Shown: positions 22,297-36,187, numbered from the stretch's first letter. The stretch: 64,000 bases of DNA from Buxus sempervirens (GCA_947561395.2 OX387188.1:12364061-12428060); one strand, 5' to 3'. The notes: generated by a model not told the origin, from the sequence alone. Made by a program: numbers and translations.

Positions 22297-24686
22297 TGTA
22301 ACCCCCCAGATCTGCCCCAGATCCGAGTCATGTAAAAACACCGTAACACGTCTCCAAAGGTTAATATGTAACATAGGATCGCAATATCAGAGTGAAGGAA
22401 AAACATGAATAAAACAATAACTATATAGCAGAGTGCGCTATAATAAACCCAAAATGAAATAAACTCACATGACCAAGTAACTACCAGCAAGTATCGTCCT
22501 CTCCAGGAGCAACTGAAAACAAAACAAAACAATACGGAATGAGATAGGAATATCCCAGTGAGCAGCACATGCATGCACAAATACATTTAGTTCAGTTCTA
22601 AGACATGCCACCATTACAAAACATATACAGTGACGATAACACATAAAATTCGAGTAATCCGTCAACATCCTAACAATCCAATCGATATAAATGCAGAAAT
22701 CCATCATGTAACCCAAATTAATAACCTCGGTATCAAATCTCGAATACAGCCATGAAATCAAGTATAACCAGGTAACCATACATCGATGAAATCATAATTT
22801 CAAATAACTTAGGTTTTTGAAATATTGGAGTGTTTATCATGGGCCACTCCGCACCAATAGAGTATTTTATCATGAGCTACTCTGCATCAATAGACCAGTG
22901 AATAAAACATATCATGTCAAACAAAATCAAATACCAACATTGGTCAATGTCATGTAGTTGCTTAAATTGGTTAATTGACATGCCAAGGCAACATCCACCC
23001 CTCCATGTACACAGTTCTGGCCAACTCAGGGTTTCGAATACTCTGAAATGATGGCCTACTCAGGGTTTCGACATTGACAACCAGGCCTACTCAGGGTTTC
23101 TGGCTGCACCGGTAATGGCAACACTCAAGGCCATGCAATTACACCAATGAAGCAATAACATCACATTACTAAGCTTAGACATGGATCCAAGGGAAGCTAA
23201 ACCAAAACAGAAAACAATTGCATAAACTCACAATGTCAAGACATTAAACCAACCATGTCATCATCATGTATAACCCAAAACAATTTCATCACAAGTCACT
23301 CCGGACCAGCATAGTATCTCATGAAAAACCCAATAGGTGCTCTGACCCCAAAACACAAGTCCATTCGGCAAAAAAATCCCCATTACTCACACAAAACAAT
23401 AGTCATAAAACCAACTCAACACTTTGATAAAATCACATAAACTCAACTTAAACATGTTCACAACTAGAAACGATATTAAATCATAGATAAGATTTAAAAT
23501 ACTAACCCAAGGTATCAAGAATAGTAATTTGCTTAACTACTGTCCTCCAAATATCTCTTCCGGAAACTCCTAAAATTCACCCGTAATCGACCCAATACTC
23601 TCCAAAGGTTTTGAACAGATTAAATTATTTCTAACATCCTAATCTAGTTAGTGGGTAAAATATTTAAACCTTACAGTACCAAAAATATGCTCAAAAATAG
23701 TAAATCACACATCTATGGAAAATCATGAGGGTGCGCTGACCTCGGCCCTTGGTGCTAGGTCGGCGCCAACTTAGCGGACACCAAAAACCCCTTGCGCTGA
23801 GTTGCCGCTGAGAGGAATGAGGTTGGCGGCAGCCCGGCGAACACGCGCTGTGATTCGCGACTCACTGTTAACTCCAAAACTCCATGACTGACCTAATTTC
23901 AGACCTCTGTAACAATTTCCCTATACTTCTACCACCTTAAATAGATGATTAAACATGATTCGAAATTAATCTACGAACATTGATATTACGTCTCTAAAAT
24001 TCTTCCCAAAAACTATGTTCGAAACTATATTTCTCGAAATCATGCATTACGGCTAACCTTAGAGATTAAAAACCAAACACAGATTAAAACGATGCTACTC
24101 ACTTGTTATACACTCAAAACCTTGCAACTGCAACTCCTAGAACCGAAAGTTCAATGTCGATCTTCCGCCCAGTTCCTTCTCTGATCGCAAGATGGTTTCT
24201 CTGAACACTCGCTGATCGGCAGTAAACCTCACGTCTGCTCTTCTCCCCAAAGCCCTAGAACTCCAGCCGCAATTTCCCTCGGATTCAAAGTGTGCCAAAT
24301 TGACGCTCCGAAATACACTAAGTATTTATACTCGCCCTACCCAATTCAAAGTGTGCCAAATTGATGCTCCGAAATACACTAAGTATTTATACTCGCCCTA
24401 CCCAACTCATGGTTCGTTGCATGTTCGCCCACTCAAAGATTCCTACCTATTCAACTCATTTAAGTGTGCAATCAGGTACTTGCCACTCCACCGATAACCT
24501 ACGCCAGCATCTTCCCCAAATAAATAAATTTTTCCCATTTTAAATTATTCATCCCATTTAGATTTTTAAATTTAACTCTAATTAATTTCCTTTTCTCAAA
24601 ATTTTTTTTTAAAATTTTCCATTAATTAAACTAATTAACAACAAAATCTAATATTTTTAATGTTATTAAAAATTCGGGATTTTACA
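22297..24686 (-). mobile_element. Z4: solo LTR, 2.39 kb, TSD CTTCC/CTTCT
   Basis: On the + strand it begins TGTAACCCCCCAGATCTG and ends AAATTCGGGATTTTACA. Flanking pentamers CTTCC (22292-22296) and CTTCT (24687-24691) match at four of five. It carries a GC-rich word cassette at 23728-23870 and the same AAACCCTGAGTAGGCC words as Z2 (on the complement, 23015-23110). Inserted in X2; related X copies at 46970 and 55930 show an uninterrupted GGGTxTCCCTGGTTCT at this place. Confidence 0.88.
24292..24405. repeat. Tandem duplication of about 58 bp in Z4
   Basis: The stretch with GTGTGCCAAATTGA(C/T)GCTCCG, an AAATACACTAAGTATTTA block and CTCGCCCTACCCAA occurs twice in a row at about 24290-24347 and 24350-24405. 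Confidence 0.85.
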
Positions 24687-24732
24687 CTTCTTGGTTTGAG
24701 TCAACTCGGTCTAACTCACCCTATTCCTAAGT

Positions 24733-27545
24733 TGTAACGCCCCGAATCCGGGTCATTTTTTTTTTCATTTTGACTCGGATCAAGGCATTAACTTGTGGTA
24801 CATTACAGTCAGTTCAAATATAAGGAAATAAAGAACTAAGATTTATCAGAGTACTAGGAAGCTTAAATCATTTATTAGAAGCTGAATCATCCGATTACAT
24901 TCACTAATTAAATGAAAGGCAACTACAAATTTAACTAACTCTTAATATCCTACACAATCGTCTATTTCGATTCCAATAAAATAAATACAGCTATATAAAA
25001 TCATCCTACTCTTTTCATATGAAATTTCTAGACTTCAACCCACTATCTGTCTAACCCGTGGCGTCCTCTCCAAGATGACCTGAAAAGTAGAATATGAAGT
25101 AGGGGTGAGATACAACTATCTCAGTAGGTAACACATGCATGCTAGAAACAGTTTATATATAAAAGTAATCATTCATGCACGATAAAATAATCAGGTAGTC
25201 ACGGTCAATAATAAGAACGATTAATCACCATATGAAACCAAAATCTAATCAGTGTTCGGAATAAAGAGAGTTTATTTTGTAACCTTCGTTTCAATTAGAA
25301 AGGCAATGTAATATAAATCAAACTCTTCTGATTCAAATGTAGATCATGTCATTCATAATTAATAATAAGTCTCAATCTGATAACAACATTCTCCCATGTA
25401 GGATGCAATCACGCAGTAATCACATCTACCCTACATGAGGTCTCTCCCGCAGGAGTCATCAATCTCACCCGCAGGTGGTCACATCTCACCCGCAGGTGGT
25501 AATCACATCTATCTCCCTTGTGGGATGCAATCACATCGTGATTACATCTCCCCCACAAGAGGTCACATCTCTCCCGCAGGAGGTCACATATCTCCCCTGT
25601 GGGATGCAATCCAATCAGGATCACATCTTCCCCAACAGGAGGTCTCATCTCACCCGCAGGTGGTCTCTCCCCTGTGGGATGCAATCCAATCAGGATCACA
25701 TCTCCCCCAACAGGAGGTCTCATCTCTCCCGCAGGAGGTCATCTCACCCGCAGGTGGTCTCTCCCCTGTGGGATGCAATCCAATCAGGATCACATCTCCC
25801 CCAACAGGAGGTCTCATCTCTCCCGCAGGAGGTCTCTCCCCTGTGGGATGCAATCCACTCAGGATCACATCTCCCCCAACAGGAGGTCTCATCTCACCCG
25901 CAGGTGGTCTCTCCCCTGTGGGATGCAATCCAATCAGGATCACATCTCCCCCAACAGGAGGTCTCATCTCTCCCGCAGGAGGTCATCTCACCCGCAGGTG
26001 GTCACATATCTCATCCGCAGATGGTACAATCTCTTATAGCCATCATGGCATTCGGTCAACGGTCCAATTATATTTTCAGAAGGAAATTACCTATATAGAA
26101 TCCTTGTAACCATTTCAAGTGAATTTGATCCTCTTTAAACCCCAAATTGTACTAAATCATAAAACAAGGTAGTTAAATATCTAGTATAAACTTTTTAGTG
26201 TAATTGGACTTCAGGGACACCTTAAGAATAATCTTAGAGAAGTGTTACAAGGGGTGGAAATCCAAATATCCTATTTTATAAGGATTTGGGACTAAGAATG
26301 TCATAAAGTTCTCAAAATACATTTTGGATTAGTGAAATAGTCTTAGGGTCCCTAATAAGGTCACCATACCAATAATCAATCAATTCTAAGACAAAAAGTT
26401 TCGGACCCCAAAAATATTCTAAGTCTAGTTAAAAACGCTGACTTTTGGTATATAATTTTTCTAGACAAATCGACAAGGAGTTTCGAGCTCAAATTTTGGT
26501 TGTAGTCTATTGAAGGGTAAACACATCTCCTACAATTTTATGGGCTCCTGAATCACTCGTCTGGGTATTAAACCCAAACCGGGCTTTTTGATAAAAACCG
26601 GGATTTAGGCATGAACTGGAAAGTTGACTTTTTATTGGCTGGGAATTAGACCTTGGAAGTATTTTTATTGATTCCAAATGGGGGGTAAAACCTTATTTAC
26701 ATGTAAAGACTTAAGTAAAGGGGATGAAAAGGGGATGAAAAACTGTCGAAATTGCATTTTTTTGCTAGAGCGCCTAGGATCGCTCAGGTTCGCCTAGGCG
26801 GTCAAAGGTCGGCGGTAGTACAAAATAGGTCGCCCGCGGTCCGTCTTCTCGCGATCTCCGGCGTCCTAAATTTTATAACTAGCGCCGAGGATCGCTGAGG
26901 ATCGCCGAGCGCAGAGAGGTAGGCGGTCTCCCAAAAACGAACATAAAATGTTTAGAAATCTGATTTTTCATGTCCAGGATGATTCTAACATAATTATATG
27001 AATGATATCAAGCTAAATACATGTATATATAACACTAAAACATGCAATACGATCGATTAACCTCCAAAACACAAAACGAAACGGAAATCGGTGCTACCTA
27101 CCTCTTGAACGTGTGCTCTCCTCTTCCTTCTTTAAACAGCAACACTCAGACTCAAAAGCACTCCTTTGGGATGAAGAAAACCAGAGCAACCTCTTCCTCC
27201 TTCTTCTTTGGTCGTTCTTACCGTCGCTCTCCGTCGTGCGGCTAACAAATACGAGCAAGTCTTCCCAACCTATTCGTTTAGGTCATTTTAGTGTATTTAT
27301 ATACCTACGATTCCATGCAATGCATGTGTATCAAACTCCACACATTGCCCAATCAAAATACTTTAGCTTTAAAATATTAATCTTACCGCGATAACTCGCG
27401 ATCAGACGCTCCGATCTGCGCCAAACTCCTGATCTTCACTAATAATGCTATTCTCTACAATAATAAATTATTTCCATCCATAATAATCCTAAAGAATATT
27501 AATTGTTATTTTATTTTAATATTTGGGAAAATTCGGGGTTTTACA
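24733..27545 (-). mobile_element. Z5: solo LTR, 2.81 kb, TSD TAAGT
   Basis: On the + strand it begins TGTAACGCCCCGAATCCGG and ends AAAATTCGGGGTTTTACA. Perfect duplications TAAGT (24728-24732 and 27546-27550). It holds a minisatellite (25430-26030) and a GC-rich cassette (26762-26932). Inserted in X2: the X3 LTR at 47005-47020 shows the equivalent join CCTATTCCAACATGCAC without insertion. Confidence 0.93.
25430..26030. repeat. Minisatellite of CCCGCAGGTGGTC words in Z5
   Basis: Higher-order units of about 75 or 93 bp contain CTCCCCTGTGGGATGCAATCC, a short stretch, then CCCCCAACAGGAGGTCTC and one or two CCCGCAGG(A/T)GGTC pieces. About five full units start near 25596, 25669, 25762, 25836 and 25911, with more degenerate units to the left. 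The long reading frames across it on both strands are a by-product of unit lengths divisible by three. Confidence 0.92.
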
Positions 27546-29137
27546 TAAGTCAACATGCACACTTTGTTAAGTCTGGGTGGGGACCACCAAAGTGGTGTGG
27601 GTCCCCTTAATTTGATTTTATCTGATTTATTTAAGTGACTTGGGTCTGATTGGGTGGGCCCCGTTGGAAGGTCCACGGATCCTCTGGTGGGCTAGGTTTA
27701 GCCCACATGTCCCTCTAATGTGCCTTGATATAATCCTAGAAGGCCCTTTAGGGTTTTGGTGAATTGGATCCATTTTATTTAGGGTTTAAGCGAGGAATTG
27801 ATTTTCAGCTTATTTTTGGTGGGCCTGAAAGATTTGTGGGCCCATGGGGTGGGCCCCACAGTGGTTGTCATATGACTTAATTGATCTTTGTTCAATTAAC
27901 TCCAAAAGGGCTAGGCATGGTTTGGGGCCTGTAGCCTTGGCTTGGGCTTGAAGAGCCAAGACTTCCTGGGTTAGGGCTTTGGGACCCTACCCTTGTTTGG
28001 TTCAATGGGCTAAATGGGCCCGATAGGCCCGAGCCCACAGTCACGGCCAAACCAAGGCTAAACTAGCAAGCATGATCCAAGTTGGGCTTTTGTTGAGCGT
28101 CAAATGGTGTGACCCACTTAATTAGCTTGGTTGTCTTATTTAAGTCCAAGTGAGTTGTTTGGGCTTGGTGGGCCCCGTTGGAAGGCCCACAATTAACCGA
28201 GTTGGGCCAGATGAGTCCAAGGCCCTCATTGGGTTTCCGGTTGACCTGGAAAGCCTACTGGCTTTGTATGGTTTAATTGAAATGGGTTGTAAAATGGGCA
28301 AAGGTCTGAAAATCTGTATTTTCGGAAATTACTGTATATATCCGAAATATATTTTCGGATACAAACAGTATAGGGCTTATCCGACCTAAGTTTTGGGATA
28401 AGCCCTAAAAACCCTAATTTTTGACCTTTTCGGGGGGAATTGATTTCTGGGCTTCTTGGGGTATTCTAGCAACTGTGTGGGCCTACAGTGGTTTGGGTTG
28501 AAGGCGGATGGCCTCATTTGGCCATCCTTGGGTCTTTTGGAATCAAAGTGAAGGGGGGTGAGGCTAGGGGCCTCCCCCCTTCTTCTTGAGTTTACAACTC
28601 AAAGATAACAGGGACCATTGGGGTCCCTATTATGTCATTCAAGGCATCTCTCCTCCTTTTATGAAGGGAAAGAAGAGAGTGGCCCGATCGGCCTTTACCT
28701 TGGGTCCACGGCCAAACCAAATACAAACCATCACTAAACAGCAAGTTAGTCATGCTGAAAAGACCACATAGAACATAACAAAACATGAAGAAACAGTGGG
28801 TGATGACAAAGTGAATATGAGCACATGTTCAAGTGCATGTGCTTCCTATGGGATCAGCAATGAAAAGAGGTGACATGCTCCCTAACATGGCATGCATGGG
28901 CTGGAATGGAGGTGTTTGGGGGTGTGGGAGCATGCTGAAAAATAGTGGTTATTAGAGGGGAAAGAGGGAATGCTAGGGATACAAGATAGTAACTAAATGA
29001 GATATAAAAAAAAGGAGGGGATCATGGCAAGAAGGCATAGAACAGTAAAAAATAGAGGAGCAAGGATCCTGGCATATGGGCTTTCATACATGGACATGCT
29101 TGGAGTATATGAGCATGGGATCAAAGCGGAAAGAGGT

Positions 29138-30949
29138 TGTAGACACCCCAAATTGCACTAAAAATGAGAAAATAATTGAAAATATTAATTGGGATTTGAA
29201 ACAGGTCAAAAAAGTGTAAAATCTGGCCAAACTGGTCATGACCGTATTTTGTTTACGGTCTGGTCATGCCCGCAGTTGATATACAGGCACGACGTGCCCG
29301 TATTAATAATACGGGCAGGGCACAACCATAATATATATACGGGCACGGGGGTCTTTCTGTGAATTTTACCTTTTTCGATTTTGGAGCCTTATCTGCACCC
29401 AAATATCTCTCTGAGAGATTCGAATTCTCTCATTTATCCCTTCGAAATCTCTTATTTATCCTATTTGGCAATGGATTGGCATTATCCCTGTTTTCAACCC
29501 AATCTGGTGGGATCCTGGTATATCCCTTTGGACCAACCATGCCCCTGAGTTTGCCTATAAATAGAGGACTTTTCCTCAAGCAAAAGGCCACAAAAATTTG
29601 AAGTCCAAGGAGCTCCAAGAGAAGAGAGAAATTCCTGCTGCTCTGCCTGCTCAATCCAGGTAAGTCCCTTTTCCCTTTTTATTTTCTGTTTTCAATTCTA
29701 GAGATAATAGGATCTTCTCCATTACTGTAGAATAAGGCCATCTTTTATTCTGTATTCCTAAACTTGTCTCTAAGTACCTCAAGAGTCTCTCTAGCCATAA
29801 AACGTGAAGAGAGAGCAAGGGGAAAGGGGAGCGTGGATCCCTAGAGTAGAACCCTATATCTGTCTTTTTCCTTTTTCTAGAATAAAGCCTTTGATTGTGA
29901 TTGTATACCCAAACCTATCTCTAAGTACCTCAAGAGTCTCTCTAGCCGTAAAATGTGAAGAAAGAGCTAGGAGAAAAGAGAACAGGTGGATCCGTAGGGT
30001 AGACCCCCATGTGCTCTAAACTGTGAGATGTGGTTGCTTTGAATATCTTGTTCATGTTTTAATTGTTTTTATGGTGAATCTGAATGAATCATATGAATCC
30101 ATGATGTTTATAGCATGAAATCCTCCTTTTTTCTAAAAATTTGGATTTTCACCACTTTTGCACCTACAGCACTGTTTTCGTGATTTTTGTGATATTAGAC
30201 TAAAATCCTGGATCTATCATGATGTATATGATATATCTGAATTCAAAATCCTGAAAGTAAATTCTAGGGTTTCATGATGTGGTTTTTGAGTTGTTTTTCA
30301 TGTTTGAGAGAAAACCCTACGGTCTAAGTTCTCTCCTTTTGTTGTTCTTCATCAACGTGGGTATTTTTGGTTTTGATTTCTTGATCTAATGTGAAATACG
30401 GGCTATATCTATGTCCTCGACTGTTCAAGTTCAATTATGCAATATTTCATAAAAATCATATTTTTCTAGATTTCTAGAATTTAACTTGAAGCCAGGTTTT
30501 TGAAGTTTTCACTTTAGATTGGTTTTATTTGATTTTATCTCAATTTTGTTTTAATCATGAAACCCTAGGAATGGTATGATCATATTTGAAAGTTCTAGAT
30601 CAATCAGGCTATTCGTATGAAAAAACCATACACTTTTGTCTTTTTTGTGATTTTTCATGATTTTTATAGCAAGCCTTTTTCCTTGATTTTAACATGAACA
30701 ATACCTAGCAACCACCTTGTGTGGATGAATAGGGGTGCCTAACACCTTCCCCTGTTCATAACCTAATCCCCTTACCCATCTCTAGTTGTTTTTTTAATAG
30801 GGTTATTTTTATCCTAAATTTGCCTTTTGTGCTTATTTGATATTTTGGTGTCCATTCACACCTAAACAGAATTGTGGCGACTCTATGTTTTTAACCAATC
30901 CCGTGTGATGATCAGGAAGTCATTGAATTGATTTTTCCCATGTCTCACA
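29138..30949 (+). repeat. T1 5' LTR (1.81 kb)
   Basis: Begins TGTAGACACCCCAAATTGCA and ends CCCATGTCTCACA. U3 carries CCCGTATTA/TAATACGGG palindromes (29250-29345) just upstream of the TATA box. Confidence 0.93.
29556..29563 (+). promoter_or_regulatory. TATA box of T1 5' LTR
   Basis: TATAAATA in the context TTTGCCTATAAATAGAG, conserved at the same place in the T1 3' LTR (41935-41942) and the T2 LTR (54057-54064). Confidence 0.75.
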
Positions 30950-30952
30950 ACT

Positions 30953-30970
30953 GGTGACTCTGCTGGGGAT
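30953..30970 (+). other. Primer-binding site of T1
   Basis: TGGTGACTCTGCTGGGGA begins three bases after the LTR end, as expected for the tRNA-primed start of minus-strand synthesis. The T2 version is TGGCAACTCTGCTGGGGA. I do not assign the tRNA. Confidence 0.7.
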
Positions 30971-32480
30971 TTGAGGATTTCAGCCTTTTAGTGTTTTTGT
31001 TCATGTTTTGATGATTTGGTTTTGCTTGCTATTTTGTGTTTTTAGCATGTTTGACTTGTTTTATTGTTTTGCCTACTATTTGGTGTTCTTAAGCATGCTT
31101 GGTATGTTTTAAATATGAATTATTGCTTAAGAATTCATGGGGGTAGAAACATGTTCAATTCTGATCTATAGGATTGTTTCTAGAAACATGCGTAGGGGAG
31201 GTTCGTTTTGCTAAACCATGCTGATTTCTTGCTGTATTTTTATAATAGCATGTTTTTAATTTTCAGCATGATCTCCATGATGTGTTCCTGGGTTGTATAA
31301 CATGATCATATGTTTGCATGTTTGGGTGATTTTTGTGAGCATGTTTAGGTGCTATAGGATTGTTTTGTATATTTGTTTACTTTAAATATGCTTTCCTATT
31401 ATGCATTGGTTTGTATATGCATGGCTACAAAAAGAGTGGCAAGGGTTTGGGACGTTGTGATTGCACCCAATTTTTACAATGCACTGTGCACATTTTATTT
31501 TTTACACAACCTACCCATAACTTATAGGAATTTGAACCTAAATGTGTGTAGCTTGGTGCAACGAGGTCGATACTTCGGAAAGCGAAAGTGAAAACATTCA
31601 CCTTAGAACCCTGGGCTAATGATGTGATGATAACGTCGATCTATGATTCGATCATGGTCATCACTAGGCTTGAGTTCTAAGTTGCCATTAAGCCAAAACC
31701 CGAAGCCCTACGCTTGAAGGTGGAGATACACGTTTTTGGCTAAAAAACACAATTACGTGGGATATGGGTTTGTAATTGTGGGAAGGCCGTTTGCATGGTT
31801 CCCAAGCCAAGGCATAATGCGGATGCCATATTGAAGGTAAACAAGGTAACAAGGTAACCCTAACTTTTGCATTATTTTCATGTTATAGGGGTGTCATGGT
31901 GTCCATCGATTTGGGATAAAATTGGTCCCAAATAGGCATGTTTCCTAAAATTGGTGTAGCCCATAGGAAGGGTTTTTAACTCTGTTCAGAATCAATCCTA
32001 CCCAATGTTCATACAAGAGCCAACCAAAGGATACCATACCCTTGAATATGGTGTCAATTTGGAGGGAGCATGTGCCCTCCTAAGCAAGTATTTTTGCAAA
32101 TAGGTCAAAGTCCACTTTGGGATAGTTTAGAAGCCTAGCAAGGGTGAACCGTATGTTTGGATGAACAATCAAAGTGATCAAACCATGTAAAAACTGAAAA
32201 AAAACAGAAAAGAGCTCCGTAAACCGCATTTATTACACGGTCTAGGCTCACCCATATTGGTTATAAGGGCTGGGCTCACCCGTGTTGATTATACTGTCAC
32301 GGCTCGCTCGCAATTTAAATGCGGGCAAGGCCGGACCGTACTGTATATACGGTTTTCACGGATAATTCAATTTTAATCAGTTTTTCCCACTAAATCCTAT
32401 TCCTTTAACCTTTAAACGATGATAAAGGGAAATGAGTTTGAATAAAATGCTTCAAAGAAAATAAATAAATAAATAAATAA
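30971..32480 (+). other. T1 leader (non-coding)
   Basis: Matches the T2 leader in the same order (for example GGTCGATACTTCGGAAAGCG at 31566 and 58447). It has ACGG/CCGT words at 32215-32345. No reading frame worth calling. Confidence 0.7.
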
Positions 32481-32484
32481 AATG

Positions 32485-32694
32485 TGAAAGAAAATCCTTT
32501 GGGCATCTGAAAGCCTTTGAATTTCAGACTTTTTCAAAAAAAATCTTTGGGCTTCTGAAAGCCTTTGAATTTCAGACTTTTTCTTAAAATTCCCTGGGCC
32601 TCCGAAAGCCTTTGGAATTTCAGGCTTTTTTTCAAAAATCCCTGGGCCTCTAAAAGCCTTTGAATTTCAGACTTTTTCTCAAAAAAAATCTTTG
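32485..32694. repeat. T leader minisatellite, about 4 units (T1)
   Basis: Four units of about 48 bp built on GAAAGCCTTTGAATTTCAG followed by ACTTTTTC and CTGGGCCTC or CTTTGGGC. The same repeat in T2 has about fourteen units. It stops where Z6 begins. Confidence 0.9.
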
Positions 32695-35600
32695 TGTAAA
32701 ATCCCTAATTTTTAATTAAATTAAAAATTATTAATTTGGTAATTAATTTAATGCTAATTAGTAATTTATAGAGGAAGGAGACCAAGGAGTTAAACCGGGG
32801 ACTTTTGGTCGAACCGGATGGGATAATTGCAAATAAATAGTTATGAGAAATTTGTAGGAAATTTATTACTGGCTAGTTATGGTGGAGTGTCGCAAGGGAA
32901 AGTTGGGAATTCCAACAAATCAGAGGTTATGATAATTTGGAAAGTAGTGGTTATATTATATTATAATAATTAAATAAACTATGTAAGGAAATTTTAAATA
33001 GCGCAATTAAGTAATAATATGTATGCGAGTAGTCTAATAGGGTGGCGAATCAGTGAATTGAAGGCTAATAGGGTGATGGTGTAAAATTATTGGCGAAGAG
33101 GCGCTTCAGCGGATCATGAGAAGTCAAAGAGACTTGGGCGGCAACTATAAATGGGATCTGAATTTCGTGCATCAGGTTATTTTGTGGTTGCTGGAGTGAT
33201 CTGGAATGCAGAGAGTCGAGAGAAGAAGTTAGGGCCGAGAGGAGATCTGAAAGAGGAGAAGAAGAATTCTCCATATTAATGAAGCCTGAATTGAAGATGT
33301 TGGAAGATGTGTTTGGAGGTGTTTGGAGACTATTGAATGAAGTAAGCGACTGAGTTGCTGTGAGGGCTAATGCAAATTGGCGGCAGATCAGAGAATTCAG
33401 GTGAGAGTGAAATCTATGCCAATTTCGTGATTAGATGCAGCAGAAATTAGCATTCGATCAAATCTAATCAGATTTGGTAAATCTCTGTAGATTTCAGCTA
33501 TCAATAGAAGTAGATATGGGAGTTTCAAAGTTTTGAGATTTTTGCATCAAAGGTGTTAGAGATTGAGGCATCTTTAAGGTAAGTAGCACGAATCTGGTTT
33601 GATTTGAATGGCTTTTAACCTTTAGAATTTCATATTATTATGAGCATGCGGCAGCCCTGTTTTGCTGTATTTTGTTACCAGATTTACTCATAGATGATAA
33701 ATGTTTGCAATTATAGTTCCAAGTTAGATCTGTAATTTAGAAGGACGATTACTATTATGTTGAAGTGAGAAATTAATGTTGTTGTAGCTGAGTTTCATAT
33801 TGGAGAAATTGCAGGTGCATTTAATGTAAGTAGCATTTCTGGTTTCATTATAAGTTGAGTTAAATTGAAGGAATGAAGTGAGCATAATTTGAGTTGCTAG
33901 AAATGGACGAAAAAGTGGGAATGGTAGATCAGTAGGCATTAGGAATTTGAGGAACTGAACCAGATGCAAACCAAGGTTAATACATGTGTTAGAATTCTAA
34001 GTTTAATCTGGAATTGGTTTGAATGCAAGACAGGAGTTTAGTCTAAGTGATAAGATCTATATATCCATTCGACCATGAAGATTTTCTGCTGGTGCCGAGT
34101 GTATAAGCTTGGTGCCAACCTTTTCCAAGGTCAGCACCAAGTGCTGCCAAATAGATATGGGATAAGGCTTTGTGTGCATGGGTGGAATGGTTACAATGAA
34201 TCTAAATTTGATAATGGAAGGGCTAAGGGGTGAACTAAAATCTGGTTGATTGCTAGGGACTCCAAAGACTAAGATGCCTGGCACCTACCTCTCCTAGAGG
34301 TCAGCGCCCAATAGAATTTGGTTATTAAAGAAAGGTATTTCAGTCTTAGGTTAAAGTTACTTTATGGTATTGAGTATGGGATTTAATCATGGGTAAATCA
34401 AGGTCTTTAGGGTAAAACCCATAGGTAGAGTGAATCAGGTTTTGGTTATGGAATCTATGCTAAAAGAATGATAGAAGTGGCTAAGGTAAATGGCTTTACA
34501 ATAGGGATTTAATTAAATTCAATTGATTTATAAAGGTATGTTTAGGGGGCTAGAGTCTTACTTGAAATAGTTTAAATACTAAATAATAGGTCAGTCCTAG
34601 GCAATTCTTTACAGCTGTAATTGAACTTGAGAAATCTGCAAGGGCGCCCAGGATTGCTGGGGATCGCCCACCTCTCCAGAGGTTGGCGCCCAGCTTAAAC
34701 TTCATCCTATATTCCAACTAAAGTGTACATAGTATTAAATTATACTTTGTGGTTTCTTGGAGAATTAAATGGTAGTAAACTAGGGGTTATACCAGGTTGT
34801 TTAAGTTCTGAAAAATGCAGAAGGTCTTATTAAGAACAAATAGAGGATTCTTATAAAGACTAAGGTCTGTCCAGCTTTATACATTGGGTTATAAGATCTT
34901 GCCCAGGCTGGTTTGTAAAGTTCAATTAGGTAAAATACCTAAGTGATAACTGAGGAAGTATAAATGTAAAAGAGAGAGATAATGGAAACTTGAATGAGTG
35001 TAAAGAAAAAAAAGGGAATAAGTCAATAAGATTAGTGTAGTTTAGATTTTAGTATAAGTAAATTTTGGGCATTAAAACTCCAAGGTAAAGATCATTATAA
35101 AGTTACTTAAAATTCAGGTTACATATGAGGTATGGGAAACACATTTAAAGAAGAAGAGTATATCTTAAGTGAACCAAAAGTAGGAAAACAAGACTTACAT
35201 AAGTTGGAGTTATATGAGTTAATATTTGATTTCTTGGGTTATGTTAAAGAGAGGAAGAAAGGGAAATACTTATAGAAAATTTTCTATTTAAGTATAATCA
35301 AGTGTTCCAAGTTTGAATTTAACAATACTACTACAATGTGGTATCTATACGCCGATTTGCCGGTTTAACCGAGTTTTGACAGTTTTACCAAATTTGACTA
35401 TAAAAGAGGATTTTAAGCACTATTTTGGAAAGGACTTTTTAAACTAATTTGTTATGGACAAATCTCATCTTTGGAAACTTTCATACACTTGGAGGATGTT
35501 CTTGTGAAGTTAGATGGCTGGATGGTTACCTTACCTCCGTGTACTCGGGGATGCCCCGTGTATCTCGGGATGTTGTTACCTCCGTGTATCTCGGGGATGC

Positions 35601-36187
35601 CCCGTGTAGCTCGGGATGATATGATTGAGATTGAGATGAGTTGTGCTTACTGGATTTCTCTGTTGGTTTTGGTTTTAGAGTCTAGTGGGCATAGCTCGAT
35701 ATGGATCCATGTTAGGAGCTAGATAGTGGGAAGGATTGCTCTTTGCTAGTCGTAACACTTTGTTCACGCACGCGTTTCCATCTTGTATCTCGATGAGGCC
35801 TTCTCTGTATCTGGTTGGCTACGGCTATGATCGGATAGTACATGCCAACTCATTACTGTATCTGGATGGGTTCTCCCGCAATAAGTCGATGACCGTGTAG
35901 CTCGGCTTCGCTCATAAGCCGGGAGGTGGCATAGTGAGCATGGTCTTACACTAGTTAAAGGCAGTCTTATTTCATAAGTCCTACTGTGATTTATCAATTG
36001 CTGTTTTGATGTTACATATATGACTATTAAAATGGAATTTTCTTGTATCTCATATTGATCGATGGATTACTATTGGATCACTCGGATTATTCAGAACTGA
36101 TGTGTTATCGCTACTGTTGCATGATTTACAACTGTTTCATATTTTAGAACTGATAAACTGTATTTTAGCATGCATGTGCTGCTTTCC
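32695..36187 (+). mobile_element. Z6: Z-family LTR fragment inside T1
   Basis: Begins TGTAAAATCCCTAATTTTT directly after the T1 minisatellite and shows Z landmarks in order: CAACTATAAATGGG (33142), GGTAAGTAG (33578), GCGCC-type words (34085-34690), CTCCGTGTACTCGGGGATG words (35530-35620), CTAGTGGGCATAGCTCG and GCATGCATGTGCTGCTT. The usual GGCGTTACA end is not seen and T1 gag leader follows at about 36188, so only part of the LTR is present and the boundary is approximate. Confidence 0.75.

Noticed and set aside
22197-22779. Open frames on the minus strand with hydrophobic stretches
   Set aside because: They run across the junction of X2 and Z4 LTR sequence and have no known domain; chance frames.
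25430-26030. CRISPR-like look of regularly spaced repeats
   Set aside because: Spacers are themselves repeated, the units are nested minisatellites within an LTR, and the genome is eukaryotic.
25409-26109. Long overlapping open frames on both strands
   Set aside because: They lie entirely in the Z5 minisatellite. Repeat units with lengths divisible by three keep several frames open; the translations are repeats with no domain.
30950-30970. tRNA gene
   Set aside because: Only the 18-base primer-binding match at the LTR border is present, with no cloverleaf around it.
35317-35360. A CTACTACAATG sequence followed by GCCGATTTGCCGG, considered as the missing CACTA 5' end
   Set aside because: It lacks CACTAC, the TIR does not match the 3' end beyond a few bases, and no subterminal repeats follow; it lies in the Z6 LTR.
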